Positions 36,125 through 44,741 of a DNA stretch of 64,000 nt are shown here, in pieces (the first letter of the stretch is position 1; every line of letters begins with the position of its first letter). Under the pieces are notes generated by a model, which did no database searches, was not told the DNA's origin, and saw nothing but the letters and a program-made list of their open reading frames with translations. The position numbers and the translations under genes were made by a program. Source of the stretch: Candidatus Promineifilum breve (GTDB taxonomy: Bacteria; Chloroflexota; Anaerolineae; Promineifilales; Promineifilaceae); assembly GCF_900066015.1 (NCBI RefSeq), contig NZ_LN890655.1, positions 3,388,726 to 3,452,725 on the forward strand. The letters run 5' to 3'.

Positions 36125-37108
36125 TTATTGCTGTTCAAACCATCGATTGGCAGCCCGGTCGTCGGGATCCAACTCCAGCACGCGAGCATACAGCGCCGCG
36201 GCCGTCGCCTGGTGACCGGCCTCATCGTAGACCCAGGCCAGGGAGATATAGGCCCATTTAATATCCGGTTCGCCGGCGATGGCCTGACGAAGGACGCGGT
36301 CGGCCTCTTCCAGATCCCCCTTTAATTTCCACGTCAATTCGCCATAGCGGACCAATGACACATAGTCGACCGGTTGGCGAGCGGCGAGGGCCGTGAACTC
36401 CGCCAGGGCCTCAGCCTCGCGTCCCAAATAGAGCAAGCTTTCGCCGCGCAGGAAATGTGATCTCAACCGGCTCCATTCGTGGAGATAGTTGTCTTGAGCG
36501 ATGGCCCGATCGACCAGGGCTAGAACGGCTCCCCAATCGACCGGGGCAGGTTGTTGTATAGCTATCTCCGCCATCCGGTAGAGGAGATCGCTGTTGGCCG
36601 GCGCGGCTGAGGCGCCGTCACGATAGACAGCCATGGCCTGGTTGGCATCGCCCTGCACCTCGTAGATCGTGCCCGCGCGCAGCCAGGCCTCGGCCGTGGC
36701 CGGCGCCACGGTAATGGCGCGCTCATACCAGCGCAACGCTTGGGGGTTATCGCCGGCGTCTTCGGCCGCTTGGCCCATTGTCAGTAACTCCGTCGCCATC
36801 GTCTCGGTCTGACGCCAGGCGGCCACCGCGCCCTCTTCCTCATCCAGCGACAGGCGCGCATAACCCAACGCCCGCCAGGCTGAGGTATCAGCGGGATTCA
36901 ATTTGGTGGCCTGCTCCAGGAAAGCGGCCGCGCGTTGCGCCGTTTCGCTGTCCGGTTGTTGGCTGTTGCGGGCGTTATTGTAGGCCAGGAATCCGGCGTT
37001 GCGGGCCAGAGAACCGAGCAGGGGCCTAAGCCCCGCTACCGTCCAGACAGCAAAAAGGGCGGCGACAAGGAGCGGTAAAGCCAAACGGCGCGGCACCGGA
37101 TAATTCAT
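36125..37108 (-). CDS. Membrane-anchored TPR repeat protein
   Basis: 327 residues from ATG 37108. One N-terminal helix (LALPLLVAALFAVWTVAGL), then tetratricopeptide repeats, for example NPADTSAWRALGYARLSLDEEEGAVAAW, NPQALRWYERAITVAPATAEAWLRAGTIYEVQGDANQAM and KWAYISLAWVYDEAGHQATAAALYARVLELDPDD. Within the polysaccharide operon it may scaffold the assembly complex. The C-terminus ends right after the last repeat. Confidence 0.85.
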   Translation of the reverse strand: MNYPVPRRLALPLLVAALFAVWTVAGLRPLLGSLARNAGFLAYNNARNSQQPDSETAQRAAAFLEQATKLNPADTSAWRALGYARLSLDEEEGAVAAWRQTETMATELLTMGQAAEDAGDNPQALRWYERAITVAPATAEAWLRAGTIYEVQGDANQAMAVYRDGASAAPANSDLLYRMAEIAIQQPAPVDWGAVLALVDRAIAQDNYLHEWSRLRSHFLRGESLLYLGREAEALAEFTALAARQPVDYVSLVRYGELTWKLKGDLEEADRVLRQAIAGEPDIKWAYISLAWVYDEAGHQATAAALYARVLELDPDDRAANRWFEQQ

Positions 37109-37139
37109 AACGAATGAACGACATACGCACGCCCGTTGA

Positions 37140-38375
37140 TCAGGCGACGGGTTGGCGGGCCGTCCGCCACCATGTGACGGCCAGAATAGCCGCGGCACTC
37201 AGCAGCAAACCAGCCAGCCCGGCGATCGCGGTCGTGATGATCAAATTAGGCCGCTCCATTTCCGTTGGTGGTACGGCCAGGCTGGCGACCTTTAGGCTGC
37301 TGTCTGAATCATCGGCCTGGATACGCGCCTCATCGATCTTGCGCGCCAGCGTGATATACGTCTCACTGGCGACGTCGCGATTGCGGGATAACTCCTCAAA
37401 TTGATGGAATAGATCCTGCTTTTCCCGCTGAAGCTCGAAGATTTGCGGTTCCAACTCAAGCAGCTTGACGGCGATCTCGTTGCGGCTGGCCTCGGTCGCC
37501 TGGGCCAGGTTATCGAGCAAGGTTAATTGATCGCTCCGGTTGGTGGTTGTCAGTGCGGTTTCCGCGTTTGTTTGCAGTTGGATAGCATTCGACGGGCTGG
37601 GCGTGGCCTGTGGCGTTTCATAGACGGTCAGTTGCAATAGCAGCGCGGTCAATTGATCGGCCCAGGTGATCGCATCGCCCGTCCCTCCCTCGATTTGGCG
37701 GCGCAGGCTGCGAATGTCGTCGAGTACCAGCCCAAGGCGGCGTTGATCGGCCAAATAAGTTGCCTGAAGGTCATTCAGCGAGTTCAGTTGATTATCGACG
37801 ATACCCATGCGACTGCCGGACTGGAATTCGACCAGGGCGCTCTCGGCGGCCTGTAGCTGGCCTTCTGTCCCGGCTAATTGATTTCTAAAAAACTCCACCT
37901 CGCCGCCCGGCGCGCCATAGATCGTATCGACCACATCGACAAAAGCCACGGCCCAGGCATTGACCAGATCGGCCGCCAACTGTGGGTCATCGGCTTGAAC
38001 GACCAGCCGCACCAGCCGCGGGTCGACCCCACTCTCCACGTCGATCATGTCCCGTAAGGTAGCCATCGAATCGATTTGGCCGCCCGAAATCGTATAGGCT
38101 TCTTCCAGCAATGTGGACAGAACGGCATCGCTCATAGCCAACTCCGGATAGGCCTGAAGCAGGACGTCGAGATCGATGGTAGTGACAATTCGCGGGTCGA
38201 ACTGGAGACGTTGCGTCGGATCGGTAACGGCCACCAGGGCCACAGCCTTATAGTTTAATTGCGAGAAAAATAAGACAACCGCGACGAGCACTCCGACGAC
38301 GACGGCTCCCAAAATGACCCACCACCGCCGCAGAACTGCTTCCACGTAGGGGCGCAGGTCAATCGTTTCATCCAT
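37140..38375 (-). CDS. Wzz/chain-length determinant-like protein
   Basis: 411 residues. Two membrane helices flank a long periplasmic part: WWVILGAVVVGVLVAVVLFF (residues 19-38) and LIITTAIAGLAGLLLSAAAILAVTWW near the C-terminus. Between them lies a helical coiled-coil region (EFFRNQLAGTEGQLQAAESALVEFQ; ELEPQIFELQREKQDLFHQFEEL). The proline-rich stretch typical before TM2 is represented by AVPPTEMERPNL. It has no fused tyrosine kinase and no separate kinase is in the cluster. It sets glycan length by family. First gene behind the promoter at 38412-38440. Confidence 0.88.
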   Translation of the reverse strand: MDETIDLRPYVEAVLRRWWVILGAVVVGVLVAVVLFFSQLNYKAVALVAVTDPTQRLQFDPRIVTTIDLDVLLQAYPELAMSDAVLSTLLEEAYTISGGQIDSMATLRDMIDVESGVDPRLVRLVVQADDPQLAADLVNAWAVAFVDVVDTIYGAPGGEVEFFRNQLAGTEGQLQAAESALVEFQSGSRMGIVDNQLNSLNDLQATYLADQRRLGLVLDDIRSLRRQIEGGTGDAITWADQLTALLLQLTVYETPQATPSPSNAIQLQTNAETALTTTNRSDQLTLLDNLAQATEASRNEIAVKLLELEPQIFELQREKQDLFHQFEELSRNRDVASETYITLARKIDEARIQADDSDSSLKVASLAVPPTEMERPNLIITTAIAGLAGLLLSAAAILAVTWWRTARQPVA

Positions 38376-38411
38376 AATGCCTCCAGCTTAGATCAACAAT
38401 CCAACCTTTTC

Positions 38412-38440
38412 ATCTTACATGAGCCATTACGTTCGGGCAA
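38412..38440 (-). promoter_or_regulatory. Leftward promoter of the wzz operon
   Basis: On the minus strand TTGCCC (38440-38435), 17-nt spacer, TAAGAT (38417-38412), about 35 nt before the Wzz-like gene. The -35 box is inside a GGGCATCATTTGCCC stem-loop that could be the end of the upstream ligase transcript. Confidence 0.5.
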
Positions 38441-38457
38441 ATGATGCCCACAACTGC

Positions 38458-39855
38458 TCACGCGGCCGGCGGGGTTGGGGATGAATCCAATTCTATTTGT
38501 CGCGGTCGGCCGGCCGAACGGGCGACGAGCGCGGCCACCAGCCCCACCAGCAGGGCGCTACGCAATTCGACCAGCGGATTGGGGGCCAGATCGAGCAAGC
38601 CCAATGACCAGAAGGCCAGCCACAGACCCGTCTCCGGAGCGAAGCGGCCCAACGCGCCCGCCCTTAGGACGGGGCCGGCCACCAACCACAGCCATAAGGC
38701 CAACGCCGCCACGCCCAATTCGGCCGCCAGGCGCAGCGGCACGGCATGGACTAACCCGGCCCAGGGGTCGTACCGGCGCGCGGCGGCCAGGTAATTGCCC
38801 AGCCCCACGCCGGCCAGCGGTTGGGCGGCGATGAGTTGCAGACTGATGGCCGTATCGCGGCGGCGTTCATTGACCGAACGGGTCTCGATCGGCGTTTCGA
38901 GGTGGGCCACGCGGCCGACGACGGCGTCGCCATAGACCGCCAAGAAGAACAGGGCCATCAGCAACAAGGCCGCCCACACGCCCCAACCCAGCGGCGGGCC
39001 GCCCCGCCACGACCGCCGGCCATCGCGCAGCCAGGGCAGTAGATTGATCGCCAATCCCAGCCCCAGACAGAGCGCCGCCCAGCGCGACAGAGTGGTCAGC
39101 AGCGCGGCGAAACCGATGGCGACGACCACGGCGGCCACCCCGCGCCGCGCCCGCGTCGCGTCCCGGCTGATGACGAAGAGCGACAACATGAGCGGGACGA
39201 GCGTGCCGGCCAGCGCGTTGGGGTGGGTGGCGAACCCGTAGCCGCGCAGCCAACGCGCCGCGCCGCGCATGACCACGGAGATGCCGCTGACCTGGGGATC
39301 AAGCGCGCTCTCGCCCAGAAATTGCAACCCTAAATCGCGCTGCCCGACGAACTGCCCCACGGCGACGGCCGCTTGCGCCAGGACAACGACGGCGATAATC
39401 GGCAGCAGATCGACGCGTTCGTTGACCACGTACAGGTAGACCCAGAACAAATGGATCAACAACAGCAACAGGCGCAGGACAGCCGCCGGGCTGCAACTCC
39501 CCAGTGGGCAAAGGCGCAGGGTGGAGAACAAGCCCAGCAGCGCCAGGCCCAGCAGCGGCCCGGTGACCCGACCCCACCCCCAACTGAGAGAACGTAGGCC
39601 ACCGCCCCTGACTCTGGCGGCCAGCCAGGCGGCGGCCGAAATGGGCGGCAAGAGGGAGAGCGCCCCGATAATGACCGGCTCATTGCTCCCTCCGGGCAAG
39701 CGCCACAACGGCCACCAGGTCAACACGCCGCCCATCTCGGCCACGCTGTTGGTGCCCAGCAGCAATGTCAGATAGACGGCGAAACTGTAATAGGCCAGGC
39801 GCGGCAACCAACCGCTTGTTGACGGTGGCTTGTCCTCGGTTGGCAATGCGATCAT
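38458..39855 (-). CDS. O-antigen ligase/polymerase-like membrane protein 3
   Basis: 465 residues with about 11 helices. Contains RRRDTAISLQLIAAQPLAGVGLGNYLAAARRYDPWAGLVHAVPLRLAAELGVAALALWLW, with the ligase loop pattern (arginine-rich segment, GVGLGNY, VH-x-V-x-L). The H-N-x-x-L histidine context differs from copy 1. It ends 82 bp upstream of the Wzz-like gene. Confidence 0.85.
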   Translation of the reverse strand: MIALPTEDKPPSTSGWLPRLAYYSFAVYLTLLLGTNSVAEMGGVLTWWPLWRLPGGSNEPVIIGALSLLPPISAAAWLAARVRGGGLRSLSWGWGRVTGPLLGLALLGLFSTLRLCPLGSCSPAAVLRLLLLLIHLFWVYLYVVNERVDLLPIIAVVVLAQAAVAVGQFVGQRDLGLQFLGESALDPQVSGISVVMRGAARWLRGYGFATHPNALAGTLVPLMLSLFVISRDATRARRGVAAVVVAIGFAALLTTLSRWAALCLGLGLAINLLPWLRDGRRSWRGGPPLGWGVWAALLLMALFFLAVYGDAVVGRVAHLETPIETRSVNERRRDTAISLQLIAAQPLAGVGLGNYLAAARRYDPWAGLVHAVPLRLAAELGVAALALWLWLVAGPVLRAGALGRFAPETGLWLAFWSLGLLDLAPNPLVELRSALLVGLVAALVARSAGRPRQIELDSSPTPPAA

Positions 39856-39873
39856 GCGCCCACTACGCGCCCG

Positions 39874-40302
39874 TCACTCGCGGCTCAGGCCGGGGCAGGT
39901 GGTCGGCAGCCCATGCGCTTGCAGCACGCCGGGATAAAACTGCTGGGCGTAGTGAAACAGATCGGCCAGCGACATCGTTTTCCAGACCGGCCCCTTCAGC
40001 GTCACCAGGTCGGCGCCGATGGCCTTGGACAGGCGCATCTCCCCCAGGAGCAGGCAATGGAGCGTGTCGGCCGTCAGCCCCACCTCAATGGTCGGCTGCA
40101 AATTAGTCGCTCCGTAGAGCAATTGCACCGGCGCCTTGCGGGCGTTGATGGTGATGGCCGCCGCGGGGGCGGAGCAGACGAAGGTGATCGCCAGCGATGC
40201 CTTCAGCAGCGCGTCGGACGCCTTAGGATCATGCCGCTCGATGATGCCGAATAACTCCTGGAAGCTGGCGTAGAGTTGGCTATCGCTTTGATAGATGGGC
40301 AT
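39874..40302 (-). CDS. SCP-2 sterol-transfer family protein
   Basis: 142 residues from ATG 40302. The fold pattern ASLAITFVCSAPAAAITINARKAPVQLLYGATNLQPTIEVGLTADTLHCLLLGEMRLSKAIGADLVTLKGPVWKTMSLADLF matches the SCP-2 lipid-binding domain, with the alternating strands and the final KGP..K helix. Likely binds lipids or fatty acyl groups. It starts 27 bp after the HTH/duplicated-domain gene and precedes the polysaccharide cluster. Confidence 0.8.
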   Translation of the reverse strand: MPIYQSDSQLYASFQELFGIIERHDPKASDALLKASLAITFVCSAPAAAITINARKAPVQLLYGATNLQPTIEVGLTADTLHCLLLGEMRLSKAIGADLVTLKGPVWKTMSLADLFHYAQQFYPGVLQAHGLPTTCPGLSRE

Positions 40303-40328
40303 CGGCTCCGCTCCTCCGGCTGCGGCGA

Positions 40329-41135
40329 CTACTGCGATTCTTCCGTCGCGCTCAGCCGTTGCTTGAGCTGCTCGGCCTGGAACTGTAGCGAGTAGGTGAT
40401 CATATACCAGACCCCCTTCCACGTGTCGGGGTCGAGCAGGTCTTCCCGCGATGCGCCCTGGAACGTGCTCAGGATCTGCTTGGCGAAATCGGGCGTGATG
40501 CGGTCGAGGCTCGACTTGCCCAACTGCCACAGGCGGCCGGGCTGGATCGGTTCGGGCACGACCTGATTGATGGTGTCCGACATCTTGCCGCGCACCTGAT
40601 CGGCCTGGAAGCGGGCCGAATAGGTCATCATGTAGGCCAGCCCCTTCCACGTTTCCAGATCGAGCAGGTCATCGGCCGACATGCCCTGGAAATTGCGCAG
40701 TACGTCCAGTTGCATATCCGGCGTCAACTTCTGGGCGTTGTCGCGCACCATCGCCAACAGGCGGGCGGGCGAGTAGGTGGCCGCGTCGCCTGTGGCCGGT
40801 TTGCTCTCCACCAGGCGCTGCAATTCGGCCACCTGGGCATTGAGTTCGTTCACCAGGACGCGCAATTGCTCGGCCTCTTCTTCGTCCGTGGTGGCGACCG
40901 GCGACGCTGTGGCTGAGCCGAAAGCGGCCACGCCTTGCTCGCGATATTTGCGGACGATGTAGCCGACTTGGCCTTCGGTCAAGCCATTGGCCGCCGCCGC
41001 TTCGGCCTGACTTTGGCCGGTGTCCACGGCCAGCAAGGCCGCCGCCCGTTGACCCTCGATGTCGTGCCGCGTCGCGGCCAGTTGTTCGATGACCGGCCGC
41101 GTTTCGGCCGTCAATAGTCCCTCAGGTGTTGCCAT
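40329..41135 (-). CDS. HTH protein with a duplicated C-terminal domain
   Basis: 268 residues from ATG 41135. Residues about 30-75 form a Helix-turn-helix of transposase/Psq type (GQSQAEAAAANGLTEGQVGYIVRKYREQGVAAFG). A short coiled coil follows (ELNAQVAELQRLVES). Two related modules of about 65 residues come next, sharing LTPDMQLDVLRNFQGMSADDLLDLETWKGLAYMMTYSARFQADQ and ITPDFAKQILSTFQGASREDLLDPDTWKGVWYMITYSLQFQAEQ. No family name is known to me. Upstream is a TATAAT on the minus strand preceded by an AGCGAAA/TTTCGCT inverted repeat (41181-41196) that could be its operator. Confidence 0.65.
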   Translation of the reverse strand: MATPEGLLTAETRPVIEQLAATRHDIEGQRAAALLAVDTGQSQAEAAAANGLTEGQVGYIVRKYREQGVAAFGSATASPVATTDEEEAEQLRVLVNELNAQVAELQRLVESKPATGDAATYSPARLLAMVRDNAQKLTPDMQLDVLRNFQGMSADDLLDLETWKGLAYMMTYSARFQADQVRGKMSDTINQVVPEPIQPGRLWQLGKSSLDRITPDFAKQILSTFQGASREDLLDPDTWKGVWYMITYSLQFQAEQLKQRLSATEESQ

Positions 41136-41235
41136 GATGTCTCCTGTTCCAGTCAAAATTGGCCTGGTGTTTACCATTATAGCGAAAGTTTTCGCTCGCG
41201 TCTTGCGCCATTCACGCCCTGTCGGGACAGGTCAA

Positions 41236-41265
41236 TTGACAGTCGCCGCCCGCCTATGATACTAT
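41236..41265 (+). promoter_or_regulatory. Promoter of the phasin-like gene
   Basis: TTGACA (41236-41241), 18-nt spacer, TACTAT (41260-41265), giving a leader of about 100 nt for the phasin-like gene, which has AGGAG before its ATG. Confidence 0.65.
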
Positions 41266-41370
41266 CCTGGTATGATGCGTTGCGTCATAGTGGAGCCGCA
41301 GTTTACCTCTGTTGCCTGACGGGCGCGCCAACCCCAACGGTTCGCGTTCAATTGCCCAGGAGATTTTTCA

Positions 41371-41751
41371 ATGACCGATCAGATCGAAATAATCGAAGAG
41401 ACGACCGAAGCGACCAATACCCTGCTCAGCGGCTTGCGGCGCGTCTTGATGGCCGCGGTGGGGGCCGTGGTGCTGACCCAGGAGCAGATTGAGGATTTTG
41501 TCGGCAAGCTGGTCGACCGGGGCGAGATCGCTGACGGCGACGCCCGCAAGCTGATCAACGACGTGGTGGAACGGCGCAAAAAGATCGTCCACTCCGGCGC
41601 CAGAAAAGCCGAGGACGAAATGGATCGGCGCATCGAGAGCCTGCTGTGGCGGATGAATATTCCCTCGAAGGGCGAAATCGATTCGCTGAGCGACAAGATC
41701 GCCGAACTGAGCCGCAAAGTTGACGACCTGAACCACCAGTCGCCAGGGTAG
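41371..41751 (+). CDS. Phasin-like polyhydroxyalkanoate granule-associated protein
   Basis: 126 residues, helical. LSGLRRVLMAAVGAVVLTQEQIEDFVGKLVDRGEIADGDARKLINDVVERRKKIVHSGARKAEDEMDRRIESLLWRMNIPSKGEIDSLSDKIAELSRKVDDL is the PhaI/PhaF-type poly(hydroxyalkanoate) granule-associated pattern, with the final coiled coil. It would coat storage granules. The next gene is a PhaR-type regulator, which supports this. Confidence 0.82.
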   Translation: MTDQIEIIEETTEATNTLLSGLRRVLMAAVGAVVLTQEQIEDFVGKLVDRGEIADGDARKLINDVVERRKKIVHSGARKAEDEMDRRIESLLWRMNIPSKGEIDSLSDKIAELSRKVDDLNHQSPG

Positions 41752-41873
41752 GTCGGGCCGGCGCGCGGGCTTGTTGTTGACTTTTGGCGGCCGAGGCTCG
41801 GGCGATGCTTCCTTTGGCATCCAACCCATGAAGGCATATAATGACTTGGTACTGTAAAGGGTGAATACCTCAC

Positions 41874-42437
41874 ATGCCTGTTATCAAACGTTATCCCAAC
41901 CGCAAGCTGTATGACACCGATGCCAAGCGCTATATCACGCTGAATGAGATCGCCGCGCTCATCCGCGCCGGCGCGGAAGTGGTCGTTATGGATCACGCCA
42001 CGGACGAGGATTTGACCGCCGTCGTCCTGACCCAGATCATCTTCGAGCAGGAAAAACAACAAAAAGGCTTCCTCCCCAAGTCCGTTCTAACGAATCTGGT
42101 GCGGGCCGGCGGCGACACCCTCGGCACGTTGCGGCGCGGCCTGACCCTGCCGCTCGACCTCTGGCGTCACGTGGATGAGGAAATCGACCGCCGCGTGCAA
42201 CACCTGATCAGCAAGGGCGAATTGGCAAAGGAGGAAGGGCTGCGCTTGCGCGAGAAGCTCCTCTCGCCCATGTTTGCCGCGCCCGATACGACTGCCCCCA
42301 ACCAGGCCGAACTGGAGCGCATCCTGACCGACCACGGCGTGCCGACCCGCGAAGAACTGGAGCGGCTACATGCCCAACTCGAAAGCCTTTCGGCCAAGCT
42401 GGAAGGCGTGATCGATCAGCGAGCCTCCGCGAGCTAA
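41874..42437 (+). CDS. phaR: Polyhydroxyalkanoate synthesis regulator PhaR
   Basis: 187 residues. The N-terminal PHB/PHA accumulation regulator DNA-binding domain is very clear: VIKRYPNRKLYDTDAKRYITLNEIAALIRAGAEVVVMDHATDEDLTAVVLTQIIFEQEKQ. The C-terminal part is helical and itself phasin-like (EEIDRRVQHLISKGELAKEEGLRLREKLL; TREELERLHAQLESLSAKLEGV). By family it binds both DNA and granules and represses phasin genes. It follows the phasin-like gene after 122 bp. PHA synthase genes are not in the window. Confidence 0.92.
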   Translation: MPVIKRYPNRKLYDTDAKRYITLNEIAALIRAGAEVVVMDHATDEDLTAVVLTQIIFEQEKQQKGFLPKSVLTNLVRAGGDTLGTLRRGLTLPLDLWRHVDEEIDRRVQHLISKGELAKEEGLRLREKLLSPMFAAPDTTAPNQAELERILTDHGVPTREELERLHAQLESLSAKLEGVIDQRASAS

Positions 42438-42501
42438 CGCCGTTCGCGCGGCGGAACAATCCCGGGCCGCTACGCCACCTACTGTATTATCGGATCGCCA
42501 G

Positions 42502-43116
42502 ATGATCACCCTCAACGGCACTATCCAGCGCAAATTCTACTTCCCGGCCGATCTCCTCACGACGCTCATCTATTTCAGTGATCTGAGCCGGGTCACTTAC
42601 CTGTTGCCCCACATCAGCGTCATCGAGGCCTATTCCAGCGACCGGGTGCGTATTCGCTATCAGACGGTTGAACTAGGCGCCTATACCATCAACATTATCT
42701 GCGATTTGGACTCAGTAACCGACCTGGATAAACACGAAATCATCATCGTCCCGTTGTCCGATTGCTCCGAGGTGACGCCGGAGGCCACGCTAAACGCCAC
42801 CACAGCCTACGGCTATTACACCAGCACCGCCCGGCTTTTCCCGGAGGAGGACGGCACGGGCATCGATTACCACTTTGAATTCAAATCTAGTTTGCTGCGG
42901 CCGCGTGGGCTGCGGATGATGCCCAAACGCGTGATCGATCGCATCGCCCAGAGTATCTCCCTCGGTCGGGTCGAGGAGATCGCCGAGGGTTTTATGGAGA
43001 ACGCCATTGAAGCCTTCGACGACTGGCGCGCCGACCAGCCGCGCGATCTGGTGGAGCAATGGCTGGCCGCCCGCGGCCGCGAGCCGGTCGATGCCCAGGG
43101 GCGTAGACTCAAATGA
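42502..43116 (+). CDS. DUF1997 (SRPBCC-like) protein
   Basis: 204 residues. Pattern of DUF1997, a lipid-binding-fold family common in phototrophs and Chloroflexota: FYFPADLLTTLIYFSDLSRVTYLLPHISVIEAYSSDRVRIRYQTVELGAYTINIICDLDSV at the N-terminus, with a long C-terminal helix (RVIDRIAQSISLGRVEEIAEGFMENAIEAF). Function unknown. Followed after 13 bp by a CoxG-like gene with the same general fold. Confidence 0.8.
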   Translation: MITLNGTIQRKFYFPADLLTTLIYFSDLSRVTYLLPHISVIEAYSSDRVRIRYQTVELGAYTINIICDLDSVTDLDKHEIIIVPLSDCSEVTPEATLNATTAYGYYTSTARLFPEEDGTGIDYHFEFKSSLLRPRGLRMMPKRVIDRIAQSISLGRVEEIAEGFMENAIEAFDDWRADQPRDLVEQWLAARGREPVDAQGRRLK

Positions 43117-43129
43117 AGGGGGTGCAGCG

Positions 43130-43828
43130 ATGAAAGTTGAAGGACGGCGCATCGTGGCCGCCAACCGTGAAATTCTCTGGTCGCTCCTCCACGATCCCAT
43201 CGTGTTGCAACGCTGCTGGCCGGGCTGCGAAATCCTGGAGGCCGTCGGGCCGGACGAGTACCGCGCCGTCTTCGAGATTCGCATCGGCCAGGTCGTGGAG
43301 CGTTTCAGCGGCGTGCTTCGCCTGGAGCAGGTCGTGGCCCTCCACGGGTTCAGCTTTGTGGCCGACGGCCGCAACGACGATGGTTCTCTCCAGGCGCGGG
43401 GCCGGATCCAGCTGGAGGACGCCGGCGACGGCACGGCGTTGGGCTACGAAGCCGACGGGGTGGCGACCGGCCGCCCGGCGGCGGTGTCGTCGCGCCTGAT
43501 GATGACCACGGCCCGCGCCTTCGCCCGCCGCGGTCTGGACGCGCTGGAAAAAGAAATCGCCATTCGTACGCGGGTCTACACCACCACCACGGCCGTCGCG
43601 CCGGATGAGGCCAATGTTGTCCCGGCCGTGAAGGATGTCCGTCACATGCTTCAAATGCGCCGCTGGTTGATTCTGGCCCTGACCTTGCTGGGCGCGCTGG
43701 TTCTGTGGCGCGGTCTCGAACGGCGGCAAGCGCGCCGCGTGGCCCGCCAGGCTGTCGCGCTATTGACACAAGCTCCCGTCGAGGAGGCCATTATAGCCGC
43801 CGGCGATGCCTTCCCGGAGGCCGCCTGA
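43130..43828 (+). CDS. CoxG-like SRPBCC protein with C-terminal membrane anchor
   Basis: 232 residues from ATG 43130 behind GGGGG; the frame open from 43007 overlaps the DUF1997 gene. Residues 1-150 match CoxG (carbon monoxide dehydrogenase subunit G-like): ILWSLLHDPIVLQRCWPGCEILEAVGPDEYRAVFEIRIGQVVERFSGVLRLEQV. One helix near the C-terminus (LILALTLLGALVLWRGL) would anchor it in the membrane. CoxG recruits CO dehydrogenase to the membrane in Oligotropha. A molybdenum hydroxylase does occur in this window, but 17 kb away, so a link is only a possibility. Confidence 0.78.
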   Translation: MKVEGRRIVAANREILWSLLHDPIVLQRCWPGCEILEAVGPDEYRAVFEIRIGQVVERFSGVLRLEQVVALHGFSFVADGRNDDGSLQARGRIQLEDAGDGTALGYEADGVATGRPAAVSSRLMMTTARAFARRGLDALEKEIAIRTRVYTTTTAVAPDEANVVPAVKDVRHMLQMRRWLILALTLLGALVLWRGLERRQARRVARQAVALLTQAPVEEAIIAAGDAFPEAA

Positions 43829-43908
43829 ACCCGGCGGAGTCGGCCGCCGGCCCCGATGGCGCGGCCCAACCAGTTGCCGCGTACATCCCCCCTGTCCCCA
43901 CCGGCCCG

Positions 43909-44715
43909 GTGGGCGTCCTCGATTCCGGCGTCGGTGGCCTCTCCGTCCTCGTCCATTTGCGCGTCCTGTTGCCGGGCGAGCACCTGATCTATTTCGCCGA
44001 CCAGGCCCACATCCCCTATGGCCCACGGCCGCCGGCCGAGGTGCGCGCCTACACGGCGGCCATCACCCGCTTCCTGCTGGGCCGCGACGCAAAACTCATC
44101 GTCGTCGCCTGCAACACGGCCACCGCCGCCGCCCTCGACCACCTGCGGCAGACCTTCCCCGACGTGCCCTTCGTGGGCATGGAGCCGGCCGTCAAGCCGG
44201 CGGCGCAGACCACGCGCAGCGGCAAAGTCGGGGTGTTGGCGACGCCGAGCACGCTCAATAGCCACCGCTATGCCGATCTGATGGCCCGCTTTGCCGGCGG
44301 CATCACCGTCTTCGAAGATGCTTGCGCCGGGCTGGTGCAATTGATCGAGGCAGGGGCGCTGGATGCGCCGGAGACGCGCGCCCTATTGCAGCGCGTGGTG
44401 GGGCCGATGCTGGCCGAGGGCGTCGATACGCTCGTGCTGGGTTGCACCCACTACCCGTTCATTCGCCCGCTGCTGCACGAAATCGCCGGCGACGGTGTGA
44501 CGATCATCGATCCGGCCCCGGCGGTTGCCCGGCAAGCCCGGTTTGTGCTACAACAACGTCAACTGGCCGCGCCGGACGATCAGACGGGCCGGGCCTGTTG
44601 CTTCACCAGTGGCCGCGCCGAACAATTGGCCGCCTTCGCCCTGCGCCTGACCGGCTTGAAGTGCGACGCCGCGGCGGTGGTGTGGCGCGGGGATGATTGG
44701 GTGGGCACGTCCTGA
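43909..44715 (+). CDS. murI: Glutamate racemase
   Basis: 268 residues from GTG 43909, which gives MGVLDSGVGGLSVL, the normal MurI N-terminus. The frame is open from 43705, but the upstream part overlaps the CoxG-like gene and encodes low-complexity sequence, so the exact start is uncertain. Converts L- to D-glutamate for peptidoglycan. Catalytic cysteines lie in VVACNTATAAA and LVLGCTHYPFI; IYFADQAHIPYGPRP is also conserved. No ATG is available in frame near the start. Confidence 0.92.
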   Translation: MGVLDSGVGGLSVLVHLRVLLPGEHLIYFADQAHIPYGPRPPAEVRAYTAAITRFLLGRDAKLIVVACNTATAAALDHLRQTFPDVPFVGMEPAVKPAAQTTRSGKVGVLATPSTLNSHRYADLMARFAGGITVFEDACAGLVQLIEAGALDAPETRALLQRVVGPMLAEGVDTLVLGCTHYPFIRPLLHEIAGDGVTIIDPAPAVARQARFVLQQRQLAAPDDQTGRACCFTSGRAEQLAAFALRLTGLKCDAAAVVWRGDDWVGTS

Positions 44716-44741
44716 CAGGCTACGATGAATCGCCACGCACC

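Noticed and set aside
43705-43908. N-terminal extension of glutamate racemase
   Set aside because: It overlaps the CoxG-like gene out of frame and has no similarity to MurI; the GTG at 43909 gives the normal N-terminus.
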